A stretch of DNA of 64,000 nt from Bacteroidales bacterium UBA3653. GTDB taxonomy: Bacteria; Bacteroidota; Bacteroidia; Bacteroidales; Paludibacteraceae. The position numbers and the translations under genes were made by a program. Position 1 is the first letter of the stretch. Each line of letters opens with the position of its first letter. Below the pieces are notes generated by a model that was given only the letters and a program-made list of their open reading frames with translations, searched no databases and was not told the DNA's origin. The stretch spans positions 1-64,000 of the forward strand of contig DFKE01000010.1 of NCBI GenBank assembly GCA_002373505.1, written 5' to 3'. Shown in pieces: positions 23,054-29,689 of this stretch.

Positions 23054-23609
23054 CGGCGTTAATCGTGCCCTCCTCGGTTTCGATTGTGCCCTCGTAGAAG
23101 GGTGCCGGCACGACGTCGGTTGCCTCGGCGTTGATAGTGGTGGAGGTGGTACCGGTTGCACCTTGACCCAGATCCTGGGCAACGGTGGTTTTGGTGTTCC
23201 ACTTATCCGAGCCGATAACGCGGTACTTGCCTTTCATGTCCTCCACAAGGAAGACGTTATCGTTATTGTTGAGGTAGGCGGACGCAGCGGAAGCCTCCTC
23301 GCCCACTGCCGGGTGAACGGCTGTGAGTTTGTTGAGCTGCGTTTGCGACGGTACTTCTCCCTGAGCCTCGGAAGTGACTTGCGACTTATCCGGAAGGATG
23401 TCGATGTGCTTCCAAGTAGCATCTGCGATAAGGGTGAAGTTGCCTTGATAAACGGCTGCCGTAGGTCGGCCAAGTTCATCGACAGGCAACGTAGGCCACT
23501 TGGCGATGTTGGACTTAGCGGTGTAGTACAGCCTGCGTTTGATACCGGGAAGTTCCGGCGTACCCTGACACCAAGACAGGGACTTTTGTAATGCTGAACA
23601 GTTTGGCAT
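23034..23609 (-). CDS. Phage tail-tube-like/structural protein
   Basis: The 191-residue protein opens MPNCSALQKSLSWCQGTPEL and continues PGIKRRLYYTAKSNIAKWPTLP, a type that I associate with abundant structural proteins in Bacteroidales prophages. It has YQGNFTLIADATWKHIDILPDKSQVTSEAQGE, as in tail-tube folds. It is two positions after major capsid, but no tape measure follows. The assignment to tail rather than head decoration is uncertain. Confidence 0.6.
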   Translation of the reverse strand: MPNCSALQKSLSWCQGTPELPGIKRRLYYTAKSNIAKWPTLPVDELGRPTAAVYQGNFTLIADATWKHIDILPDKSQVTSEAQGEVPSQTQLNKLTAVHPAVGEEASAASAYLNNNDNVFLVEDMKGKYRVIGSDKWNTKTTVAQDLGQGATGTTSTTINAEATDVVPAPFYEGTIETEEGTINAGDDDSD

Positions 23610-23627
23610 AGTTATAAGGTTTTTAAT

Positions 23628-23749
23628 GTGTTAAGGATTGGAAGGGCTTTGGTATTTCGTAAGAAATGCGGAGCTTGCGAACCCCTGCAAAGCCTGACCA
23701 GCTCAGCCCCGGAGAGCCGTGAAGCTCTGCGGGACTGTGTGGGGAACAC
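23628..23749. ncRNA. Structured RNA element, copy A
   Basis: A 122-base non-coding segment between capsid and the next gene that folds through nested stems: closing GTGTT/AACAC, GGCTTTG/CAAAGCC, hairpin ATTTC-GTAA-GAAAT, and a 3' hairpin with CCCG/CGGG and AGAGC/GCTCT flanking a G-G mismatch. A second copy at 33277-33393 has the same outline with compensating changes. Direction is unknown. No known family recognised. Confidence 0.65.
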
Positions 23750-23759
23750 CCTCGTTCTA

Positions 23760-24722
23760 TCAGTCTGCCAACTCAATGACTTTGAGACGGCGTTTGTCGA
23801 TGGACTCGAACTGAACACCGAAGAACATGGTGGCGATGTAGGAGAGGATGAACGGCTCGTACTCCTTGACCATAACGTCCTCGGCGTCCGACATCTGGTC
23901 GTAACCAACAAGCATGTTGGACTTGGGGCAGATGTGGATAAACTTCGAGTCGGCTTTGTTGAAGAGGGGCACGATGTGCAGACGGTTGTTCGAGCCTTCC
24001 ACGGTGAGCTGATCGTACTTATCGTTGTAGATAAGTCCGGCGTGCGACGCCTGATAGGAATCGTTGTACATGTCTGCGAAATCCTGCGAGCAGTACATGT
24101 AGAGATCTTGCGAACGCAGACGGGGGTCGAGCGAACGCAGAATCTCCTTGGCAATGTCGCACGCATTGTCGGAGGTGATGGCTTCCGAAAGCTTCATGTA
24201 GTTACCCTCACCGGCAGCAATCTTGCCTGCGGCAATCTCCTTGGTGGTGATGGTATCGAAGCCGTCGAACAGATCCTGTGTGGTATCACCGGAAGCGTTA
24301 CGTACACCGGACCAGATAGCACCGTTGAGGTTCTCCGAGAGGGAGAGCGCGATCAAGCGCAGCACGTGCAGCGCGGTAGGTGCTTTCATCTGTCCGTCAC
24401 CCTTAGATGCAGCCATCTGACCGAGGACGGTAGAGATAGCCGAGTTAGGCTCGAACTTGGCAACAACCGAACCCATGAAGGTTTCCAGAGTACGGAAGTT
24501 GAGGTTAAGGTTGAAATCCGTGGAGCGCGAAGGCTTGTACGGACCGAATTGAGCAGTACCGTTCATGGCAGCTACAGACTCTTTGTAGCGGATGCCCGGA
24601 CGGGCTGTCATGAACTTGAGCGTGTCCTTGATACCGATGATAGGCAACATCAACAGCTCGGGACGGTACTTGTGAGCAGCCTCCTGATAGGCTACCAAAT
24701 CAAATTGAAGTTTTCCTGGCAT
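23760..24722 (-). CDS. Major capsid protein
   Basis: The 320-residue protein follows the protease-scaffold gene, the standard capsid position. It has MPGKLQFDLVAYQEAAHKYRPELLML at the start, an N-arm, and then KFMTARPGIRYKESVAAMNGTAQFGPY. Near the end are YMYCSQDFADMYNDSYQ and VPLFNKADSKFIHICPKSNMLVGYD, as in HK97-like coat P and A domains. It should assemble the icosahedral shell around the scaffold. Confidence 0.82.
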   Translation of the reverse strand: MPGKLQFDLVAYQEAAHKYRPELLMLPIIGIKDTLKFMTARPGIRYKESVAAMNGTAQFGPYKPSRSTDFNLNLNFRTLETFMGSVVAKFEPNSAISTVLGQMAASKGDGQMKAPTALHVLRLIALSLSENLNGAIWSGVRNASGDTTQDLFDGFDTITTKEIAAGKIAAGEGNYMKLSEAITSDNACDIAKEILRSLDPRLRSQDLYMYCSQDFADMYNDSYQASHAGLIYNDKYDQLTVEGSNNRLHIVPLFNKADSKFIHICPKSNMLVGYDQMSDAEDVMVKEYEPFILSYIATMFFGVQFESIDKRRLKVIELAD

Positions 24723-24770
24723 AGTTAGGTTGATTTAGGTTAATGACAGTTAAGGGTTGGCTCTCATGGC

Positions 24771-25112
24771 TTACACCATATCGTAGAGCTTCTGAGCCGC
24801 ATTCATGCGCTCGATAAACGCATCCATTGGCGAATCGTTCTTGCCACCGCCATCGTTGACCGGATGGGTGGTAGAATCGCCCGGCTGCTTGTTAAGTTCT
24901 TCGATTTGCGCCTTGAGAGTGGCGATTTCTTGATCCTTTGCTTGGATGGAAGCTTCAGCAGCCGTGAGCTTGGTTTTGTTCTCGGAAGCCTCTTTGAGTG
25001 CTCCCTCGATGGTGTCCAGTTGGGACTCATCGGCTGCAAACTTACCATCGGAAAGAGTGATTGCTGCCTCTGCCATCAGCAGGAGAGCAGCGAGGAAGGG
25101 GAATTTCTTCAT
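24771..25112 (-). CDS. Nested scaffold protein (internal start)
   Basis: Translation from Met251 (MKKFPFLAALLLMAEAAI) gives a 113-residue helical, acidic protein (LKEASENKTKLTAAEASIQAKDQ, then IATLKAQIEELNKQ). Nested protease/scaffold pairs are known in lambda (C/Nu3). The MKKF start is preceded by a linker of low conservation. The internal start is inferred. Confidence 0.5.
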   Translation of the reverse strand: MKKFPFLAALLLMAEAAITLSDGKFAADESQLDTIEGALKEASENKTKLTAAEASIQAKDQEIATLKAQIEELNKQPGDSTTHPVNDGGGKNDSPMDAFIERMNAAQKLYDMV

Positions 25113-25862
25113 AGTTATGGTTTGTTTGGGTTGGTTAACTGGTTCGGGTTCTGCTTGAGCCTGCTCGGCATTGGCTTGGGCTTGCTCGGCTTTCTTGGAG
25201 GGCTTGAAGAACTCCGTGAGAGCGGCAATGAACTTCTGGAACTGGGACGATGCCTGTACGGGCACGTTCGGGATAGGCATACCGACAGCAGCCATAGCGG
25301 AAGCTACAGCATCGGTGAGGACCGGCGCCTCGTCCTCGGCATCATCGGTGATTTCATCAATGAAGCCCCATGACTTGGCTTCCTCGGCATTGAGCCATCC
25401 ACCGACTTTCATCAACTCCAGCAACTCGGCTTGTGTTTTGCCACAGCGTTTGGCGTAGAGTGAAGCGACATTCGCATCAATCTTCTCCAAATCGGTTTTG
25501 AGCTGGGAAAGATCCTTGATCTGGTCGGCGAGTTGATCGGCATTGAGGGAAGCCCATTGGAAGAACTCGGTGGAGCATTTGTGAACCAAGTACATAGCAG
25601 AACCATCCATGGTAATCTCTTTGGCACCCATGGAGGCAATAGTGGCGGCAGACGCGTTCATCCCGACGAAATGCACATGCACATCGCCGTGATTACGGAA
25701 AGCGGAAGCGATAGTAAGCGCGGTGGCGACAGAACCACCTAACGAATCAATGAGAACATCCACACGTTTGCCTTTGTTGGCATCGAGGACGTTCTGCACA
25801 TGGCGGCTGTCGAAGTCATAACCTCCGACAAAGCCGCGCAAGTGGAGATGGTAGTTTTTCAT
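24771..25862 (-). CDS. ClpP-type head maturation protease with scaffold
   Basis: Residues 1-190 are a ClpP/S49-like protease: VDVLIDSLGGSVATALTIASAF, nucleophile Ser71 in NASAATIAS, and His94 in YLVHKC. Residues about 210-250 are an Ala/Gln/Glu linker. Residues 251-363 are a coiled-coil scaffold. An in-frame Met251 would give the scaffold alone. The enzyme cleaves scaffold and capsid during head maturation. It is the first gene after the late promoter at 25885. Confidence 0.87.
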   Translation of the reverse strand: MKNYHLHLRGFVGGYDFDSRHVQNVLDANKGKRVDVLIDSLGGSVATALTIASAFRNHGDVHVHFVGMNASAATIASMGAKEITMDGSAMYLVHKCSTEFFQWASLNADQLADQIKDLSQLKTDLEKIDANVASLYAKRCGKTQAELLELMKVGGWLNAEEAKSWGFIDEITDDAEDEAPVLTDAVASAMAAVGMPIPNVPVQASSQFQKFIAALTEFFKPSKKAEQAQANAEQAQAEPEPVNQPKQTITMKKFPFLAALLLMAEAAITLSDGKFAADESQLDTIEGALKEASENKTKLTAAEASIQAKDQEIATLKAQIEELNKQPGDSTTHPVNDGGGKNDSPMDAFIERMNAAQKLYDMV

Positions 25863-25884
25863 AGCACGGTTTAGGTTTGTGCTG

Positions 25885-25919
25885 CAAAATTACTACCATT
25901 CGCGCATATGCGAAAAGAC
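25885..25919 (-). promoter_or_regulatory. Late promoter of the protease-capsid operon
   Basis: Same box as at 17894-17928: + strand CGCGCATATGCGAAAAGAC ending at 25919, four bases (catt), ctac, then the -7 box TAATTTTG on the minus strand (25885-25892). The core CGCATATGCG is a perfect palindrome. Confidence 0.7.
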
Positions 25920-25924
25920 CTATA

Positions 25925-26353
25925 TTATTGGGCGTATACGCATGGGATCAAGGCTTTTGGTGCCTTGTAGGTGATAGTGAAGGTGGTGGTGGCGGATTCT
26001 CCATCGGGTGAACCCAAATCGCCGGAACTCTCGATTAGAGGGTACGGCTTCTCTTTGGTGCCAATGAGAAAAGTGCGGTTGTTAGCGTCCGTGACCAACA
26101 AAGAAACCGGAACATCCTCCGGAAGCGGGAGGAGTGACTGAAAAGATAGCTCGACCGTTTCATTGCCTGCACCGTTCGTGTTGCTACGCGTAGCGACGCA
26201 AGAAGGAGCACCGGTAAAGGGAATCTCCACCGAAGGGGAGGACAGATAAACAGGAGCAGAGGAAATGGCTATAAGCGACAGCCCGTCGGGCAGCTTATTG
26301 GCATTGATGTATGCCAGCTTTTTTATACCCGGAAGTGAAAAGTATTTGCACAT
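25925..26353 (-). CDS. Phage protein, probable virion component (142 aa)
   Basis: The start at 26353 (MCKYFSLPGIKKLAYIN) is chosen because upstream codons are formed by a 10-bp repeat. The protein is beta-rich, with PSVEIPFTGAPSCVATRSNTNGAG and FTITYKAPKALIPC, and ends just at the late promoter. The MCKYFSLPGIKKL opening resembles other Bacteroidales phage proteins of unknown role. It is transcribed with the 174-aa gene upstream. Confidence 0.6.
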   Translation of the reverse strand: MCKYFSLPGIKKLAYINANKLPDGLSLIAISSAPVYLSSPSVEIPFTGAPSCVATRSNTNGAGNETVELSFQSLLPLPEDVPVSLLVTDANNRTFLIGTKEKPYPLIESSGDLGSPDGESATTTFTITYKAPKALIPCVYAQ

Positions 26354-26420
26354 GGAATGAAATGGAATTAAGTGGAACAAATCGGAATAAGTGGGAACGA
26401 TTATCAAAAATCGTCCCCAA
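26354..26420 (-). repeat. Five 10-bp-phased GGAA repeats and leader hairpin
   Basis: GGAA occurs exactly every 10 bases on the + strand (26354, 26364, 26374, 26384, 26394), directly upstream of the start codon at 26353. Next to it (26391-26420) is an inverted repeat, ACGATT/AATCGT flanked by GGG/CCC, in the leader. Confidence 0.75.
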
Positions 26421-26436
26421 ACTTATAGCGAAAAAA

Positions 26437-26961
26437 TCATTTTTTCTTCACTTTCGGCGTTTTGCGGTATACATCCCTGCGACGCTGATAGATTTTGAGC
26501 AATGTGTTGAAGTTCGTGTCATCGTACTCAATGCAGTGATCTTCCATCCATGCGGTGACGAGCAGATCGATCCGGGCATGGGGCGTTTTGCGTCGTGCCT
26601 CATGGATATCCTCAAACAACTCCGACTTGAAGCGGTAGCGAATGGTTTCGGCCAAGTGCTCCAGTCCGGACAGCGGCATGTAGTTATAGTATTCCACCGG
26701 CTTGCCGGTAAAAGAGGGAATAACGATAGCTATGGTGGCGTCGGCAGGTATCGGTGCGGGCTTGTCGTTCGGCTGCTTGGCAAGGTGCATGTTGATCACA
26801 TCAGACTCTTGCGAGTTACGGACAGGAACCACCGGAGTTGGGAAACGATAGATCTCACGCGGACAAATCTCTTTGTCCCGGTTGTGAATTTGTGTACACT
26901 CATTGGCATACCATTGCGCCAGATACGGCGGCAGAGACAGATAGATAAGACAATCTTTCAT
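26437..26961 (-). CDS. Phage hypothetical protein (174 aa)
   Basis: The start at 26961 (MKDCLIYLSLPPYLAQWYANEC) is supported by a host-type promoter 34 bases upstream. The C-terminal half (ARIDLLVTAWMEDHCIEYDDTNFNTLLKIYQRRRDVYRK) is basic and helical, and resembles Mor/helix-turn-helix-type activator tails common in Bacteroidales elements. It might be the late activator that reads the box at 25885 and 17894, a guess based on position and basic tail. Confidence 0.6.
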   Translation of the reverse strand: MKDCLIYLSLPPYLAQWYANECTQIHNRDKEICPREIYRFPTPVVPVRNSQESDVINMHLAKQPNDKPAPIPADATIAIVIPSFTGKPVEYYNYMPLSGLEHLAETIRYRFKSELFEDIHEARRKTPHARIDLLVTAWMEDHCIEYDDTNFNTLLKIYQRRRDVYRKTPKVKKK

Positions 26962-26994
26962 AAAATAGTTAAAGTTTAGGTTCAAAAACGGTCG

Positions 26995-27025
26995 CAAAGT
27001 TACTAAAAATCTTGGAATTGTGCAA
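26995..27025 (-). promoter_or_regulatory. Host-type promoter of the 174-aa gene
   Basis: TTG (27023-27025) and TAACTTTG (26995-27002) are separated by 20 bases, reading leftward. Confidence 0.8.
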
Positions 27026-27103
27026 GTTGCACCCCTTGTATAGACTATAAAAAATGCACTCCGTCTAAAAAAATGCACTTTTGATCTGAAAGGCATAAAA
27101 AAA

Positions 27104-27229
27104 GAGGCGCCGACCTTCACAGGCAGGCGTCCTCCGGCAAAACTTTCGCAACAATGAAATCGTAACATGTTTAATCATCATCCTCATTCGAAGACGATGC
27201 AAAAGTACTGCTTTCTGAGGACATGGCAA
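27104..27229 (-). ncRNA. Short transcript: promoter plus terminator, sRNA candidate
   Basis: A promoter (TTG 27227-27229, TACTTTTG 27200-27207, 19-base spacing) is followed about 60 bases later by a strong hairpin (GAGGCGCC with GGCGTCCTC, 27104-27134) and seven T on the minus strand. The roughly 85-base transcript holds a short frame (MRMMIKHVTISLLRKF) that runs through the hairpin and seems not to be a gene. It lies between ArdA and the 174-aa gene. Confidence 0.5.
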
Positions 27230-27293
27230 AAGACCTCCGGTCGGGGAGGACGCCGGAGGTCGTCCAAAAGGAAAGCGGGTTGCCCCGCTTGCC

Positions 27294-27857
27294 TTAATTC
27301 CGGAAGATGTGCCCATCGACCTCGGTGTAATCGCCACCCGTATCGAGACTGCGCCACACTGCCGAATAATCAATGCAGCATTGTAGCCACTGCGGCAAGT
27401 TCTTGAAGTAGCCGCACTCCTCGCAAAGGTTTTCGGCGAAATCTTCGGGGCTATTGTATTTGCCCTCGTAGCGCTCCTCGAAATCTTCGAGCGTGCCCTC
27501 ATCCCAATAGCTCAGATATGCCTCGTAAGCCTCGCGGCGTTCCTCGCTAAGGGCGGCATACTCTTTGATTTTATCGAAAGTGGCTTCGCCCATGCAGCCC
27601 TCGCAATACCATTGTTCGGGGTAGTGCTCGTAATCTTGGAACATGAGTTCCGGCTCGGCTTCGTTAGCGTGCAAGCGGTTGCAAAACTCCATAAAATCGT
27701 GGTAGTTCTCAAAGGTGGACAAATCAATCCACATGCCGTAAAGGCTGCCGTTGTTGTACTTGGCATAGGTGCCACAATAGACTGCCGGATTGCTGTTCTC
27801 GTAGTGTGCAGCGTGTTCGCGGATTTCGTTCTTCGTTAATGGTTCTCTGTAGTTCAT
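27294..27857 (-). CDS. ArdA-like antirestriction protein
   Basis: The 187-residue acidic protein has the ArdA layout: AVYCGTYAKYNNGSLYGMWIDLSTF near the N-terminus, a middle EWYCEGC-type segment, and a C-terminal SWRS-like region (LPQWLQCCIDYSAVWRSLDTGGDY). ArdA mimics B-form DNA and occupies Type I restriction enzymes. In this element it would protect incoming DNA. Four Cys in ENLCEECGYF and WYCEGC are notable. It follows the 57-aa gene by 38 bases. Confidence 0.88.
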   Translation of the reverse strand: MNYREPLTKNEIREHAAHYENSNPAVYCGTYAKYNNGSLYGMWIDLSTFENYHDFMEFCNRLHANEAEPELMFQDYEHYPEQWYCEGCMGEATFDKIKEYAALSEERREAYEAYLSYWDEGTLEDFEERYEGKYNSPEDFAENLCEECGYFKNLPQWLQCCIDYSAVWRSLDTGGDYTEVDGHIFRN

Positions 27858-27895
27858 AACTCTAAAATTTTTGATTGTTTATAAATGTTAGTTAA

Positions 27896-28069
27896 TTAGT
27901 GCCAAACTTGGCTCGTGTACTCAAAATCTTCGTATTCCTCGTAAATATCTCCGAAATCGCTTTCTTCATTTGCGGTAATGCTGGAGCGGTGAGCAACCTT
28001 TACAAAACTTTGATTGTTGTTTGAGCGGCTTTCGAAATCGATACCAAATGAAATAGTTAGCTGTGCCAT
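27896..28069 (-). CDS. Very small acidic phage protein (57 aa)
   Basis: The start at 28069 (MAQLTISFGIDFESRSNNN) gives a protein with an acidic C-terminus (ESDFGDIYEEYEDFEYTSQVWH). It is immediately upstream of ArdA and probably co-transcribed with it. The acidic nature would suit a second DNA mimic, but no family is recognised. Confidence 0.6.
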   Translation of the reverse strand: MAQLTISFGIDFESRSNNNQSFVKVAHRSSITANEESDFGDIYEEYEDFEYTSQVWH

Positions 28070-28180
28070 GATTGTATGTGTTTTAGAATTTAACATTTGC
28101 GTATAAAGCAGTTAGCGTTTGATATAACCTTTACGGTGCTTTACAAGTGTTCCGTGGGAGTGTTTGCAAGGTTTTCGTAA

Positions 28181-28211
28181 CAAAATACTACCATCGGCGC
28201 AAGAAGTGACC
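28181..28211 (-). promoter_or_regulatory. Weak relative of the late-promoter box before the ardA pair
   Basis: The + strand sequence caaaatactaccatcggcgc resembles the capsid and portal promoters (caaaattactaccattcgcgc) up to the start of the CGCGCA box. The AAAAGAC part is less well conserved, so regulation by the same factor is uncertain. Confidence 0.35.
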
Positions 28212-28259
28212 AAAGGGAGGTCTTGCGCCGGAATAATGCGTGGAGATTTTTTTTAGTGA

Positions 28260-29310
28260 CAATCGGAACGGCGAAACGTGCTCCGACCTTTCAAATCAAC
28301 GTAGCGGTAACTAACTTTGCACCGGAAAGGATTGTATCAGATAAACGCGGATCTGCTGCGGACAAATGTATTCGTATAGAAACATATACTTGGCATAGCA
28401 GACAGTTTCGGTATCGAGGGCGAAAAACCAAGCCCTCAAATGACAAGCATAAAGAAAAAGAAAAACATGGGAGGGAGAAGGCTGCCATCACGGGCGGGTG
28501 GTAGCAATGCCCGTATTGATGTGTAGTAGTTGTGCCGGTAGCAGGCAGGAGGGAAAATAGCGAGTCAGAACTGAACACTTGGAAGTCTGCCGCCATTTTC
28601 GCGCCGGTATTAGCATAAATGATAATCTATGCCAATACGCCTACTACAGGAACAGTGTTCACATATCGGGCATGCAAGGAAGGAGCGGAGACGGAACAGC
28701 CGGGCGGCGGCGATGCATGTTGAGGATAGCAGAACTGAACACTTGGAGGTCTGCCCGAAAACACGCTGACCCAGAGCCCAGCCGTGGAGGTGTAGCGACT
28801 GTGCGTGGGAGAGTGATAGCAGCCTGTGCTGCAGCAGGCATTGGGAGGAGAGCGCTCGTATTGCAAGAGGCGTATAGTTGCGCCGGTACTGGGTAGGTTA
28901 AGAATTGCGGTCAGAACTGAACACTTGGAAGTCTGCCGCCATTCTCAACCGGTTTCGTGCCTGGTGTTCAGGCAAAGAAAACCCAACTACTGGGGCAAAT
29001 GCCTGCATAACGGGCGCGGAAGAGGGAGAGAAGGATGGAACAGCAAAGCGGAGGGAGTGACCAAGGCGAACGGTCAGAACTGAACACTTGGAGGTCTGAC
29101 CGCGAGACATAACGACCAAAGCCTTGCCGTGGAGAACGAACGACCGGAGGGAGGGAAGCCTGCAGCAGCTTTATGGGGTGGTCAAGCCGGACGCTCGCAG
29201 GGTGTATATGCAGCCGGTACAGCAAAGGGCTGTAGTCTCCCACCGGAGGTAGTTGCAGCCACCGGCAGGTAGAGTGAAGTGCGCAGCTGCTTGGTCAGGG
29301 CGAACAAACG
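28260..29310. repeat. Non-coding 345-bp tandem repeat with four 24-bp boxes
   Basis: No convincing gene lies here. A 24-bp box beginning CAGAACTGAACACTTGGA and ending GTCTG occurs at 28566-28589, 28730-28753, 28912-28935 and 29075-29098. Spacings are 164, 182 and 163, and types alternate (GGAA, GGAG, GGAA, GGAG). Sequence between boxes is diverged but recognisably homologous with a 345-bp period: GCCGCCATT follows the first and third, GCCGTGGAG lies after the second and fourth. Each box can form a CAGA/TCTG hairpin. Could be a large RNA, a replication or partition site. Confidence 0.75.
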
Positions 29311-29319
29311 TGACAGAAA

Positions 29320-29460
29320 GAAAACTGCCGACTCGTCACGAGTCAGCAGTCTCTACATACTTACATAAACAGCGTTTATACAATAGATGTCTGCCTGTGT
29401 ATATTCATACTTCTGTTGCAAACACTATGCAAAGGTACTGCTTTTTATTGAGATATGCAA
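29320..29460 (-). ncRNA. Short transcript with own promoter and terminator, sRNA candidate
   Basis: Promoter TTG (29458-29460), 20 bases, TACCTTTG (29430-29437). About 75 bases later a strong terminator hairpin ACTGC-GACTCG / CGAGTC-GCAGT (29324-29350) followed by TTTTCTTTC on the minus strand. The only frame inside is ten codons (MNIHRQTSIV). It could be an sRNA or a leader; it reads toward the repeat region but ends before it. Confidence 0.55.
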
Positions 29461-29461
29461 G

Positions 29462-29689
29462 TTATAGCCAATAACTTTTCCACTGCAGAGCTTGATCGGT
29501 AGTGATTCCATATAGTGTGCAGTACCTTTCTAGTTGGACTTGGGTATAGCAAGAGCCAAGGAGTTCCCAAACACAACCGGCTTTGTGTTTGATTTCAGTT
29601 TCGGCATCGACAGTCATTTCATCGACGTACTCGGGCTTGAGACTAAAAGGGTAAATCGGATGCATCTCCTTCTGAATCGGGTTTTTCAT
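29462..29689 (-). CDS. Hypothetical protein overlapping the deiminase gene
   Basis: A 75-residue frame starting MKNPIQKEMHPIYPFSLKPE or, more likely, at the next Met (29665). It overlaps the end of the deiminase-like gene in another frame by 20-45 bases. Sequence is mixed with two Cys and many aromatic residues (WELLGSCYTQVQLERYCTLYG). Function unknown. Confidence 0.5.
   Translation of the reverse strand: MKNPIQKEMHPIYPFSLKPEYVDEMTVDAETEIKHKAGCVWELLGSCYTQVQLERYCTLYGITTDQALQWKSYWL

Noticed and set aside
25112..25862. Host S49/ClpP protease
   Set aside because: Fusion with a scaffold-like part and position before the capsid gene show it is the head maturation protease.
28291..29243. Several overlapping frames containing QVFSSD
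   Set aside because: The shared peptide comes from the 24-bp box; surrounding frames are not conserved between copies and have unlikely composition.
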